This document shows positions 1 through 8,472 of a DNA stretch of 64,000 nucleotides, one piece after another. The notes under the pieces were generated by a model. The model ran no database searches and was not told the DNA's origin. It saw nothing but the letters and a program-made list of their open reading frames with translations. The stretch is from Duganella flavida (GTDB lineage: Bacteria > Pseudomonadota > Gammaproteobacteria > Burkholderiales > Burkholderiaceae_D), in assembly GCF_009857445.1 (NCBI RefSeq), contig NZ_WWCN01000022.1:28207-92206 (forward strand). The letters run 5' to 3'. The position numbers were made by a program, and so were the translations under genes. How positions within the stretch are numbered: the stretch's first letter is position 1; the number at the start of each line of letters is the position of its first letter.

Positions 1-1
1 G

Positions 2-151
2 CCGACCGACACGCTGATGCTGGCCGATAACCACCGCATGCTGCACGGCCGCACCACCTATAGCGACGAGCGCCGCCACCTGGTGCGCATCCGCATGTCG
101 GACGTGCCCAATGCGCAGCGCATCGGGCCTTCGGGAGTGGTGAGGGATTAG
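2..151 (+). CDS. TauD/TfdA-like dioxygenase, C-terminal end (partial)
   Basis: Only the last 49 codons are in the window; the gene begins to the left. The visible residues include N-H-R-M-L-H-G-R-T near the start. This resembles the conserved C-terminal segment of Fe(II)/2-oxoglutarate-dependent oxygenases of the TauD/TfdA and gamma-butyrobetaine hydroxylase type, where the His is the distal iron ligand and the Arg binds 2-oxoglutarate. The substrate cannot be judged from this fragment. Its TAG stop at 149-151 overlaps the stop of the opposite-strand aminotransferase gene by two bases, so the two transcription units converge with no terminator between them. Family assignment rests on one short motif and is moderately sure. 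Confidence 0.6.
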   Translation, partial: PTDTLMLADNHRMLHGRTTYSDERRHLVRIRMSDVPNAQRIGPSGVVRD

Positions 152-1206
152 GCCAGAATTTGCTTGAGCGCTTCTACCAGCTTGGCGCATTCCTCGTCGG
201 TGCCGATAGAGATGCGCAGGAACTGGTCAATGCGCGCTGCGGTGAAGTGGCGCACGAGAATGGCGCGCTCGCGCAGGCCCTTGGCCAGTTTCGCGCCGTC
301 GTGCTGCGGATGGCGAGCGAACACGAAGTTAGCCTGCGACGGCAGCACGTCAAAGCCCAGCGCCTGCAACTGCGCATTCAGCCAAGTGCGGCTGGCAATG
401 ATGGCGTTGGAAGTCTGCTCGGTGTAGGCCACGTCATCCAGCGCGGCCACCGCGCCGGCTTGCTGCACTTGACCCAGCGGGTAGCAATTGAAGCTGTTCT
501 TTACGCGCTCCAAACCGGCGATCAAATCTGGATGGCCAAGCGCAAAGCCGACACGCAGACCCGCCAGCGAGCGCGATTTGGACAGCGTCTGGATCACCAG
601 CAGGTTGTCGTAGCGGCCCAGCAGCGCAGCGGCACTCAGGCCGCCAAAGTCCACGTAGGCTTCATCGATCACCACCACCTGGTCCGGGTGCGCAGCCACC
701 AAAGCCTCGATCTGCGACAGCGGCAGGCCAATGCCGGTCGGAGCGTTTGGATTGGCGATGATGATGGCGCCGCACGGCTGGTTGTAGTCGGCGATGTCGA
801 TTTCGAAGCGCTCGTTCAGCGGTACCTGCACACACTCGATGCCGTACAGGCTGCAGTAAGTCGGGTAGAAGCTGTAGCTGATGTCTGGCGCAAGCAGCGG
901 CAAATCGTGCTTGAGCAAAGCGTGGAAGGTATGCGCCAGCACCTCGTCCGAGCTGTTACCGACGAAGACCTGCTCACGCGTCAAGCCGAAACGGCGCGCC
1001 ACCGCATCCTTCAGCGCCGCGTTGGACGGATCGGAATACTTGCGCAGGCTATCGCCTGCCGCCGCCTGCATCGCGGCGATGGCTTTCGGCGACGGGCCGT
1101 AAGGATTTTCGTTGGTATTCAGTTTCACGAGGCCCGGCATCTGCACCTGCTCGCCCGGCGTGTAAGGCGTTAAACCATGTACGACTTTGCTCCAGAACTT
1201 ACTCAT
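148..1206 (-). CDS. hisC: Histidinol-phosphate aminotransferase-like PLP enzyme (HisC family)
   Basis: A 352-residue fold-type I aminotransferase. HisC transfers an amino group between glutamate and imidazole-acetol phosphate in histidine synthesis; paralogues often act on aromatic 2-oxo acids. Visible hallmarks are the N-terminal LNTNENPYGPSP motif (29-40), ANPNAPTG (151-158), D181 in IDEAYVDF and the PLP lysine K210 in TLSKSRSLAGLRVGFA. Length is normal for the family. Its ATG overlaps the metC stop by one base (TAATG), so it is translationally coupled as the last gene of a four-gene operon. No other his genes are nearby, so this may be a second, specialised copy rather than the housekeeping histidine enzyme. 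The substrate is not determinable from sequence alone. Confidence 0.85.
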   Translation of the reverse strand: MSKFWSKVVHGLTPYTPGEQVQMPGLVKLNTNENPYGPSPKAIAAMQAAAGDSLRKYSDPSNAALKDAVARRFGLTREQVFVGNSSDEVLAHTFHALLKHDLPLLAPDISYSFYPTYCSLYGIECVQVPLNERFEIDIADYNQPCGAIIIANPNAPTGIGLPLSQIEALVAAHPDQVVVIDEAYVDFGGLSAAALLGRYDNLLVIQTLSKSRSLAGLRVGFALGHPDLIAGLERVKNSFNCYPLGQVQQAGAVAALDDVAYTEQTSNAIIASRTWLNAQLQALGFDVLPSQANFVFARHPQHDGAKLAKGLRERAILVRHFTAARIDQFLRISIGTDEECAKLVEALKQILA

Positions 1207-2372
1207 TACAGCTCTCCAAATGCTTGCTCAATATCTGCGATCAAATCCTGTACGTCTTCCAGCCCGACGTTGAAGCGCACCAGCGTGCCCTTGTCCTGCC
1301 AATTCTTGCGCATGTGCTGTATGCGGTATGGCATGACCAGGCTATTCGCACCACCCCAGCTATAGCCGATCTTGAACAGCTTGAGCGAGTCGACAAAGCG
1401 GTCGGTCTGTTCCTCGGTGTAACACTCGTCGAGAATCACTGAAAACAAGCCGCCAGCGCCGCTGAAGTCGCGCTTCCAGATTTCGTGGCCGGGGCAATCC
1501 GCGAAGGCCGGGTGCAGCACCTTGGTGATTTCAGGCCGCGCTTGCAGCCATGCTGCCAGCGTGCGTGCTGCTGTGTCGTGCGCGTCGAAACGCAGGCGCA
1601 TGGTCGGCAAGCCGCGCGACACGAGATAAGCATCGTCCGCGCCGACGCCCATACCGAGCCGCATATGCGCGAGGCTGATACGGTCATGCAGGTCGCGGTC
1701 GCGCGTAATCACAGCGCCCATCAGCACATCCGAGCCGCCTGACTGGTACTTGGTCAGCGCCTGCATGATGATGTCCACGCCCAGATCAAAACCGCGCAGC
1801 GCCAGACCAGCAGACCACGTGTTATCGAGCGCCACCAGCACGCCGCGTTCATGCGCAGCCTTGCAGATGGCCGGCAGGTCCGGCACTTCCATCGACACCG
1901 ATCCCGGCGCCTCGGTCCAGATCAATTTCGTATTCGGCTGGATCAGCGCCGCAATGCCCTCGCCGATCAACGGATCGTAGTAGCGCGCCGTAATGCCGTA
2001 ATCGGCCGACAGCCAGCGTCCCAGCTCGCGATTCGGGTTGTAGACGTTATCCGGCAACAGCACATCGTCACCAGATTTGAGCACCGCAAAGTCCACCATC
2101 GCAATCGCCGCCAGCCCGCTCGGCGCCAGCAGGCAGTGCTTACCGTCCTCGATCTCCGCCAAACGCGCTTCCAGCGTGAAGGTGGTCGGCGTGCCATGCA
2201 GGCCGTAGGTATAGGCGTTCTTCTCTTTCCAGTCGCCCGAACGCATGGCCGCCACGTTCTTGAACAGCACCGTGGATGCGTGATGGATCGCGCTAGGAAA
2301 AGCAGCAAAGCCTTCCGGCGCCTGATAATCCGTGTGGATCAGCGCCGTTTGCGGGGACTTTTTAACGCTCAT
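1206..2372 (-). CDS. metC: Cystathionine beta-lyase-like Cys/Met metabolism PLP enzyme
   Basis: A 388-residue member of the Cys/Met metabolism PLP family. MetC cleaves cystathionine to homocysteine, pyruvate and ammonia in the cytoplasm. The PLP lysine is K208 in QALTKYQSGGSDVLMG; the YGLHGTPT segment near residue 56 and the LDNTWSAG segment near 182 are typical of MetC rather than of gamma-synthases. The ATG overlaps the stop of the beta-propeller gene by four bases, and the stop overlaps the hisC ATG, so expression is coupled on both sides. The company of secreted proteins and a HisC paralogue is not the usual methionine context, so a related C-S lyase activity in another pathway is possible. 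Confidence 0.82.
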   Translation of the reverse strand: MSVKKSPQTALIHTDYQAPEGFAAFPSAIHHASTVLFKNVAAMRSGDWKEKNAYTYGLHGTPTTFTLEARLAEIEDGKHCLLAPSGLAAIAMVDFAVLKSGDDVLLPDNVYNPNRELGRWLSADYGITARYYDPLIGEGIAALIQPNTKLIWTEAPGSVSMEVPDLPAICKAAHERGVLVALDNTWSAGLALRGFDLGVDIIMQALTKYQSGGSDVLMGAVITRDRDLHDRISLAHMRLGMGVGADDAYLVSRGLPTMRLRFDAHDTAARTLAAWLQARPEITKVLHPAFADCPGHEIWKRDFSGAGGLFSVILDECYTEEQTDRFVDSLKLFKIGYSWGGANSLVMPYRIQHMRKNWQDKGTLVRFNVGLEDVQDLIADIEQAFGEL

Positions 2373-3598
2373 CGCATATTGCCGGTGTGGCCCAGCGAAT
2401 AGCGGCCCGGTTGCGGCCAGACGGTCAGGCCGTGCGGCTCCTGGCCCACGCTAATTTTTTTCACGTCGCCGTTGCTGGTGTCGATGCGGTAAACCACATC
2501 GTCAAAGCGGCCCGAGATCCACAGCCATTTGCCGTCCGCGCTGACGTTGCCCATGTCCGGGCTGCCGCCGCCAGGAATCGGCCACTGCGATACTACTTTT
2601 TCGGTGGCGAATTCGATCACGGTCACGCGGCCTTTGCCTTTCGGTTTGCCGTGAATGTTGTGGGTGCCACGGTTGGCCACATACAGCTTGGTGCCGTCGC
2701 GGCTTGGATACAGGCCGTGCGCGCCCACGCCGGTCGGGATGAAGCCGACTTTAGTGAACGACGCCGCATCCACCACGTGCACGCCGTCGGCGTCCATGTC
2801 GGCGATGTAGTAACGCTTGCCGTCCGGCGAAACGCGTATATCCTGCGGCATGCCCTTCTTCTTACTGCACACTTCATTGGCCAGCAGCTGGTCGATCGGA
2901 TCTTTCTCCGAGAAGCGTGTGGTCGGCATCGACAGTTTCAGATAGCCGTCCACCTTGCGCGTGGCGAGGTCGATACGGGCCACGGAACCGGCGAATTCGC
3001 AGGTGAACATGGCGTAGCGGCCGTCCGGCGAGAAGTCGGCGTGGTTGATGCCGCCGCATTGCGGCACGTCGATCGCGTATTGCAGCTGCATGGTCTTCGG
3101 ATCGCGGAAGTCCAGGCGGTGCAAGGCCTCTGCCACCACGATGGCCGATTTACCGTCCGGCGAGAAGTACATATTGTATGGATCGTCCACCGGCACCTGC
3201 GCGCCCGGCTTGCCGGTGCGCGGATCGATCGGCGTCAGGCTGCCCTTGTTGGTGCGTTCGGCGTTATTCGCCACCCACAGCGTTTGCAGGTCCCACGCAG
3301 GAACCACGTGCTGCGGACCGACGCCGACTTTGAATTTGTCGACGACTTTCAGCGTCTCCTGGTCGATCACGTAGACGTCGTTGGAGCGCAAGTTAGGCAC
3401 GTAGATGCGTTGCAGGTGGTCGCGCACCGAAGGGCTCATGTTCGCAGGACTGATGCCGGCATAGACGTTGGCCGGAGCTGCAGCAGGTGCGGCGGCAGGT
3501 GCTGCCGGTGCAGACGATTGGGCGGCGGCCCACAAGCCGCCTGCGGCGATCAGACCGGTGGCGGCCAATGCCGCATAAACGATATGATTAATTTTCAT
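2369..3598 (-). CDS. Secreted YVTN/YncE-type beta-propeller protein
   Basis: A 409-residue exported protein. Residues 1-26 form a signal peptide (MKINHIVYAALAATGLIAAGG core), followed by an Ala/Pro-rich linker to about residue 45. The rest is a seven-bladed-propeller-like sequence with repeated blade motifs such as IYVPNLRSNDVYVID near 65, YFSPDGK near 145, DFSPDGRYAMF near 190 and VSPDGKRYYIAD near 258. Such propellers bind ligands or partners in the periplasm; no catalytic residues are evident. It overlaps both neighbours by four bases (ATGA) and sits between a secreted creatininase-like protein and metC. The function is unknown, but partnership with the adjacent exported protein is a reasonable inference. 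Confidence 0.75.
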   Translation of the reverse strand: MKINHIVYAALAATGLIAAGGLWAAAQSSAPAAPAAAPAAAPANVYAGISPANMSPSVRDHLQRIYVPNLRSNDVYVIDQETLKVVDKFKVGVGPQHVVPAWDLQTLWVANNAERTNKGSLTPIDPRTGKPGAQVPVDDPYNMYFSPDGKSAIVVAEALHRLDFRDPKTMQLQYAIDVPQCGGINHADFSPDGRYAMFTCEFAGSVARIDLATRKVDGYLKLSMPTTRFSEKDPIDQLLANEVCSKKKGMPQDIRVSPDGKRYYIADMDADGVHVVDAASFTKVGFIPTGVGAHGLYPSRDGTKLYVANRGTHNIHGKPKGKGRVTVIEFATEKVVSQWPIPGGGSPDMGNVSADGKWLWISGRFDDVVYRIDTSNGDVKKISVGQEPHGLTVWPQPGRYSLGHTGNMR

Positions 3599-4452
3599 TT
3601 GGATTCTTTACTAGAAGTGGATGGCGCGCCATGCGCCGCAAAATCGGAAATCGCTGCCACCGAGGTATCGACAACGCGCTGCACGCCAAGCTTGCCCAAT
3701 TCGGCAGTGGCGCGGCGCGCGTCACCGCGCACGCCGTCGCTCACGGTCGGCGATGGGCCGCGCGCCAGCGCTTCGGTGCGCACCAGGGATTTATCGGTTG
3801 CCAGCATCAGGGCCGCATCGGCAAGACCGGCATGCAAGCCGATTTCAGCCTTGCTGTAGCCGCGCTTTTCGAGATCGGTGACGTAAGCCTCCTGCGTGAC
3901 GTCGTAGTAAGCCAGCAGTGCCAGCGCGCCAGCCTTGCCGTCCTTGGCCCACGCCTTGTTCAGGCGTTGCGCCACCCGCGTTTCGCTTTTCTGGTAGCCG
4001 CCATGATCGCCGATCAGGACGATGTGGCGGAAGCCGTGCTGGCGCAGGCTCTGGCCCGCCGCGAACAGCAGGTCTTCAAAAGTGGATTCAGGGATCGACA
4101 GCGTGCCGGCGAACTTCATATGGCCTGCGGGCGGCGTAATGCTGCCTTCCGGGACGTAGGACACCACCGGCGCCACCACCGCATTGCCCAGCTTTTGCGC
4201 GATCATTCGCGCCAGCACGGTGGCGCGCACATTGTGCTTGCCCAACGCGATATACGGGCCGCTTTGCTCGGTGCCGCCGATGGGAATGATCACGGTGGTC
4301 GCGCCGGCGTCAATGCGCGCGCGCAGTTCGGTGCTGGTCATTTCTTCCAGCATGACCGGCGCATCGGCGGACGACGCGACGGCGGCAGCGGAGGCCATCA
4401 ACATGCAAGCGGCAAGCGCCGCAAGGAATCTCAAGTCAGGCATAAGCATCAT
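3595..4452 (-). CDS. Exported creatininase-family amidohydrolase
   Basis: A 285-residue creatininase-family protein with an N-terminal signal peptide (hydrophobic core about 8-25, cleavage near AVASS). Family hallmarks are IIPIGGTEQSGPYIALGKHN (about 55-74), which supplies metal ligands Glu and His, the GHMKFAGTLSIP segment (about 109-120) and LIGDHGGYQ (about 146-154). The family includes creatininase, the riboflavin-pathway amidase ArfB and the mycofactocin protease MftE. Most members are cytoplasmic, so an exported one is somewhat unusual. It is the first gene of the operon. Its start (ATG 4452, with in-frame ATGs at 4449 and 4443) lacks an obvious Shine-Dalgarno sequence because a terminator hairpin ends only eight bases upstream. 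Confidence 0.78.
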   Translation of the reverse strand: MMLMPDLRFLAALAACMLMASAAAVASSADAPVMLEEMTSTELRARIDAGATTVIIPIGGTEQSGPYIALGKHNVRATVLARMIAQKLGNAVVAPVVSYVPEGSITPPAGHMKFAGTLSIPESTFEDLLFAAGQSLRQHGFRHIVLIGDHGGYQKSETRVAQRLNKAWAKDGKAGALALLAYYDVTQEAYVTDLEKRGYSKAEIGLHAGLADAALMLATDKSLVRTEALARGPSPTVSDGVRGDARRATAELGKLGVQRVVDTSVAAISDFAAHGAPSTSSKESK

Positions 4453-4493
4453 CTAACAAAAAAGGCGGACTGCCGTTACGCTAGTCCGCCTTT
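4453..4493 (-). terminator. Rho-independent terminator after rimO, within the creatininase leader
   Basis: An 11-bp perfect stem (AAAGGCGGACT at 4461-4471 pairing with AGTCCGCCTTT at 4483-4493) with an 11-nt loop. Read on the reverse strand it is followed by a TTTTTT tract and then, eight bases after the stem, by the ATG of the creatininase gene. It lies 20 bases after the rimO stop and is a strong intrinsic terminator for that gene. Confidence 0.88.
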
Positions 4494-4512
4494 ATTATAG
4501 TGGATGAATCGC

Positions 4513-5904
4513 TTAAAGCGCCTCACCCCACATGTCATGTGCATCCGAAGTCGTGATTTTCACGTCAACGAACTGGCCAACCACCAGCTTCTTGTGCGGT
4601 TCGAATGGTGGCTTGACGTACACCACGCCATCGATTTCCGGCGCGTCTGCGGCCGAGCGACCTACACCACCGGTGCGGTTGACTTCATCAATCAGCACGC
4701 GCATGGTCTTGCCGACCTTCGCTTTCAGGCGCGCTTTCGAGATTTCTTCCTGCAGCAGCATAACGCGGCCGCGGCGCTCTTCGCGCACTTCTTCCGGCAC
4801 TGGATTGGCCAGTTCATTGGCGGTTGCGCCTTCTACCGGCGAGTAGGCGAAGCAACCCAGGCGGTCGATCTGCGCTTCTTTCAGGAAGTCCAGCAGGTAC
4901 TCGAATTCCGCTTCGGTCTCGCCAGGGAAGCCGGCGATGAAGGTCGAGCGGATGGTCAGGTCCGGATTCATCTTGCGCCATGCGAGGATGCGGTCCAGGT
5001 TTTTCTCGCCGCTGGCCGGACGCTTCATGCGCTTCAGCACATCAGGATGCGCGTGCTGCATCGGGATGTCGAGGTAAGGCAGGATATGCTCGCCCATCAG
5101 CGGGATCACCTGGTCCACGTGCGGGTATGGGTAGACGTAGTGCATACGCACCCACGCGCCGTAGGACTTGGCCAGCTCGCCCAGTGCTTCCATCAGCTGC
5201 GTCATGTGGGTCTTGATTGGACGGCCGTTCCAGAAACCGGTGCGGAACTTGACGTCCACGCCGTAGGCCGAGGTGTCCTGCGAGATCACCAGCAGTTCCT
5301 TCACGCCCGACTTGAACAGGTTCCCCGCTTCCAGCAGCAGTTCGCCGATAGGACGCGACACCAGGTCGCCGCGCATCGATGGAATGATGCAGAACGAGCA
5401 GCGGTGATTGCAGCCTTCCGAGATTTTCAGGTAGGCGTAGTGCTTCGGCGTCAGCTTGATGCCTTGCGGCGGAATCAGGTCGATGAATGGCTCGTGCGGT
5501 TTAGGCAGGTGCAAGTGCACCGAGTCCATCACCTCGCCCAGCGCATGCGGCCCGGTGACGGCCAGCACTTTCGGGTGGATCTTGGTGATCAGGTCCGTAC
5601 CGTCGGCGTCCTTCTTGGCGCCCAGGCAGCCGGTCACAATCACCTTGCCGTTTTCGGCCAGCGCTTCGCCGATGGCGTCCAGCGATTCCTGCACGGCGGC
5701 GTCAATGAAGCCGCAGGTATTGACGATCACCAGGTCGGCGCCGTCGTAGGATTTAGCGGTCTCGTAACCTTCAGCGCGCAGCTGGGTCAGGATCTGTTCA
5801 GAGTCGACCAGCGCTTTAGGGCAGCCGAGCGATACGAAGCCCACTTTAGGTGCTGGCGCGCCGGCGGCTGGCTTAGGAAGACGGGAGAGTGGTTGCGATT
5901 GCAT
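4513..5904 (-). CDS. rimO: Ribosomal protein S12 methylthiotransferase RimO
   Basis: A 463-residue radical-SAM methylthiotransferase that adds a beta-methylthio group to an aspartate of ribosomal protein S12. The N-terminal UPF0004 domain begins at VGFVSLGCPKALVDSE and carries three cluster cysteines (C28, C64, C93). The radical-SAM motif CNHRCSFC gives C165, C169 and C172. A C-terminal TRAM-like region follows (about 395-460), ending EALstop. Length and order match RimO rather than MiaB. It is a single-gene unit: a TATAAT promoter element lies upstream in the gap shared with the LacI gene, and a strong hairpin terminator lies downstream. Confidence 0.95.
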   Translation of the reverse strand: MQSQPLSRLPKPAAGAPAPKVGFVSLGCPKALVDSEQILTQLRAEGYETAKSYDGADLVIVNTCGFIDAAVQESLDAIGEALAENGKVIVTGCLGAKKDADGTDLITKIHPKVLAVTGPHALGEVMDSVHLHLPKPHEPFIDLIPPQGIKLTPKHYAYLKISEGCNHRCSFCIIPSMRGDLVSRPIGELLLEAGNLFKSGVKELLVISQDTSAYGVDVKFRTGFWNGRPIKTHMTQLMEALGELAKSYGAWVRMHYVYPYPHVDQVIPLMGEHILPYLDIPMQHAHPDVLKRMKRPASGEKNLDRILAWRKMNPDLTIRSTFIAGFPGETEAEFEYLLDFLKEAQIDRLGCFAYSPVEGATANELANPVPEEVREERRGRVMLLQEEISKARLKAKVGKTMRVLIDEVNRTGGVGRSAADAPEIDGVVYVKPPFEPHKKLVVGQFVDVKITTSDAHDMWGEAL

Positions 5905-5946
5905 GATGGTTGCTTAAAACGTCACAAAGATTACGAGCAATCGACG

Positions 5947-5955
5947 ATTATACCA
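5947..5955 (-). promoter_or_regulatory. Extended -10 promoter element for rimO
   Basis: On the reverse strand the sequence TGGTATAATCG contains a perfect TATAAT (5947-5952) preceded by TG one base upstream, which is an extended -10 motif. It lies about 43 bases before the rimO ATG. No good -35 hexamer is seen, which fits the extended -10 type. Confidence 0.5.
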
Positions 5956-5998
5956 TGTTAGGATATGGACTTAACGCCTCATTGTTATAGGAGATTGT

Positions 5999-7006
5999 GT
6001 GGCAACACTGAAAGACGTCGCAATGCTCGCCGGTGTAGGCATGTCGACAGCATCGCGCGCCATTTCAGGCGCCGGCCCGGTATCGGCCGAGGCGATGAAA
6101 AAAGTCCAAGCCGCCATCGAACAACTGAACTTCCGCCCTTCTTCCATCGGCCGCTCGCTATCGGCGCAGTCGCTGGGCATGATCGGAATTTTCGCCCCCT
6201 CCTTCTTCGGCGCCTACTACGGCACCATCCTTAAACAAACTGACATCGAACTACGCGCCATGCGCCGCCACGTGGTGGTGGCTACCGGTTGCGGCGACGG
6301 CACGCCGCGCGAGGAAGCGATTGAAGCGGTCAAGTTTTTGATCGGCCGCGATTGCGACGGCATCGTGGTGCTGGGCCACGACCTGCTCGACGAAGACATG
6401 CAGATGCTGCACAAGATGCACCCGAAGATGGCGTTCCTGAACCGCCGCAGCACAGAGCTGGAGTCGTCGTCGTTCTGCCCCGACCACCATCACGGCGGCG
6501 AGCTGGCGGCGCGCACCTTGCTGGATGCGGGACACCGGCAACTGGCGGTGATTTCCGGCCCGACTGGCACCTCGGACAATGAAGAGCGCTTGCGTGGCTT
6601 CTTCGACGAGCTGGCGCGGCACGGCATTGCGCGCGATGCAGTGCGTTTGATTCCGTCGGACTTCTCACGCGAAGGTGGCTTCGCCGCGACGCAGCAACTA
6701 ATTAATGAAGGCCGCAGTTTCACTGGCCTGTTCTGCGCCAATGATGAAATGGCGATCGGCTCGATGTCCTGCTTCCACCGCGCTGGCATCAGTGTACCGA
6801 AGGACGTGTCCATCATCGGCTATGACGATGACTATTCGGCAGAATTCTCGTCGCCAGGCCTGACCTCCGTGCGCATCCCTATGCAGCAGCTGACGCAGAA
6901 TGCGGTGCGCTGGCTGCTGAATATGTGCTACGGCACCCAGCACGAAATCACGCGCGAGTTCCCGGTGACGGTGACTCGCCGTGGTTCGCTGGCCGCGCCG
7001 GCCTAG
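5999..7006 (+). CDS. LacI-family transcriptional regulator
   Basis: A 335-residue LacI/GalR repressor. An N-terminal helix-turn-helix (TLKDVAMLAGVGMSTASRAI, residues 3-22) is followed by a hinge near 45-60 and a periplasmic-binding-protein-like effector domain. The start is GTG at 5999, chosen because TAGGAG lies five bases upstream and the HTH begins immediately. No sugar genes adjoin it: rimO is divergent, and a channel protein gene converges on it with a four-base overlap of the coding ends (7003-7006). The window does contain LacI-type palindromes at 31942 and 37639 in front of a sugar-uptake locus, so a trans role there is possible but unproven. Confidence 0.88.
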   Translation: MATLKDVAMLAGVGMSTASRAISGAGPVSAEAMKKVQAAIEQLNFRPSSIGRSLSAQSLGMIGIFAPSFFGAYYGTILKQTDIELRAMRRHVVVATGCGDGTPREEAIEAVKFLIGRDCDGIVVLGHDLLDEDMQMLHKMHPKMAFLNRRSTELESSSFCPDHHHGGELAARTLLDAGHRQLAVISGPTGTSDNEERLRGFFDELARHGIARDAVRLIPSDFSREGGFAATQQLINEGRSFTGLFCANDEMAIGSMSCFHRAGISVPKDVSIIGYDDDYSAEFSSPGLTSVRIPMQQLTQNAVRWLLNMCYGTQHEITREFPVTVTRRGSLAAPA

Positions 7007-8472
7007 CCTTCCGCCTTGCTCCAGCCACCGCCCAGTGCCTGGAACAAGGCCACAGTGTCGGCATAGCGCGCCGCTTCCGCCTGAATGCGCGCCAATACGG
7101 CCTGCTGGTAAGCCAATTCTGCTTGCAGTACTGCCGGCTGGCCGATTGCGCCGGCCTGCCGCTGCTTCTGAGCGATGGTGAGGCTGCGCCCAGCCGCCTG
7201 CTCAGCCGCCGTCAAGGCGCGCAGTGCGCGGCTATCGGCTTCAATCGCATACAGCGTATCGGCCACGTTCTGGAATGCCGACAGCACCACGCCGCGGTAC
7301 TGCGCCGCTGCCTGGTCGTAGCTGGCTTCCGCCGCCAGCTGCTGGTGTTTCAGCGCGCCGCCATGGAACAATGGCTGCACCAGATCTGCACCGATACTCC
7401 AGAATCCCGTGCCAGCGCTAAACAGCGTGCCCGCGCTCAAAGCCGAACTGCCCAGCGTCGACGTCAGGTTGATGTTCGGCAGGCGCGCGGCGCGCGCCAC
7501 GCCTACCTGCGCACTGGCTGCGTGCAGCTGCGCTTCGGAGGCGCGGATGTCGGGGCGCTGCTCCAGTAGTTGGGCCGGCACGCTGAGTGGCAATTGCTCC
7601 GGCAAGCGCAGCGTGGCATAGGTCATGTGCTGCGTGACGCCGTCGCTGGGAAGACGGCCAGCCAGTACGGCTAGCAAGTCGCGCTGCTGCGCCATTTGTT
7701 TTTCCAGCGGCGGCAAGGTAGCTTCCGTTTGCGCCAGCAAGGCTTCCTGTGCGGCGACATCAGCTGCACCCAGTTGGCCAGCGCGCTGCTGCTTGCGGAC
7801 TGCATCCAGCTGCTTGCGGGCGTTGTCCACCAGCGTGCGCGTTGCGTCCAGTTGGGCGTGCAGCGAAGCTTCCGTAATCGCGGCGAGCACCAGGTTGGAG
7901 GTCAGCGTCAGGCGCGCAGCGTCGCGCTGGAAGCGCACCACGTCGGTTTGCGCGTCGGCGGCTTCCAATGTGCGGCGGGTGCCGCCGAAGACGTCCGGCG
8001 AGTACGCGATGTTCAGTTGCGCGGTATGCAGCGAGTACAAATTCGCGCCTGATGACGCGGATGTGGCCACCGGATCGGCGAACTTCTGGCGCGTCGGCTG
8101 CAAGTGCAAGTCGACGCTCGGCATCAGCGCGCCGCGCTGGGCGGCGGCAGTTTCGCGCGCGGCGCGCAGGCCCGCTTCCGCCGCTTGCAGATCGGGATTG
8201 GCGGCCAGCGCGGCGTCCACCAGCGCATTCAGTTCATCGGAGCCAAACAGCGTCCACCAGCGCGATGATACGTCCTGGCCGACGGTATAGCGCTGGTCGG
8301 CGACGTCGGCCAGCGGTTCGGCGGTGTAGCGGTCCAACGCTGCGCCCGATGCCGACACCGGGACGGTTGGACGGATATAATCAGGACCGGCCGCGCAGCC
8401 GGACAGCAGTGCAGCCAACGATGCGGCCAGCAGTCCAAGCGCTGGCGCCGCAGGTACAAATTTTTTGATCAC
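7003..8472 (-). CDS. RND efflux outer-membrane channel lipoprotein, NodT family (module 1)
   Basis: A 489-residue TolC-like channel of the NodT/OprM/CusC lipoprotein class. The signal peptide ends in the lipobox LLSGC, with lipidated Cys at 26. The following AGPDYIRP is the standard start of NodT-type proteins. Two OEP repeats with long alpha-helical Ala/Gln-rich stretches follow (for example around 100-170 and 300-370). It forms the outer-membrane duct for the RND pump encoded immediately upstream, whose stop overlaps this ATG by four bases. It is the last gene of the first pump operon and its end overlaps the convergent LacI gene by four bases. Confidence 0.92.
   Translation of the reverse strand: MIKKFVPAAPALGLLAASLAALLSGCAAGPDYIRPTVPVSASGAALDRYTAEPLADVADQRYTVGQDVSSRWWTLFGSDELNALVDAALAANPDLQAAEAGLRAARETAAAQRGALMPSVDLHLQPTRQKFADPVATSASSGANLYSLHTAQLNIAYSPDVFGGTRRTLEAADAQTDVVRFQRDAARLTLTSNLVLAAITEASLHAQLDATRTLVDNARKQLDAVRKQQRAGQLGAADVAAQEALLAQTEATLPPLEKQMAQQRDLLAVLAGRLPSDGVTQHMTYATLRLPEQLPLSVPAQLLEQRPDIRASEAQLHAASAQVGVARAARLPNINLTSTLGSSALSAGTLFSAGTGFWSIGADLVQPLFHGGALKHQQLAAEASYDQAAAQYRGVVLSAFQNVADTLYAIEADSRALRALTAAEQAAGRSLTIAQKQRQAGAIGQPAVLQAELAYQQAVLARIQAEAARYADTVALFQALGGGWSKAEG

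Noticed and set aside
2387..3859. 490-residue forward ORF opposite the beta-propeller and creatininase genes
   Set aside because: It is His/Arg/Val-rich with no domain pattern and mirrors the reverse-strand genes, which have signal peptides and family motifs.
3595..4452. Creatininase-like protein as MftE of a mycofactocin pathway
   Set aside because: It has a signal peptide, and no mycofactocin precursor, radical-SAM MftC or MftB-like gene is present in the window.
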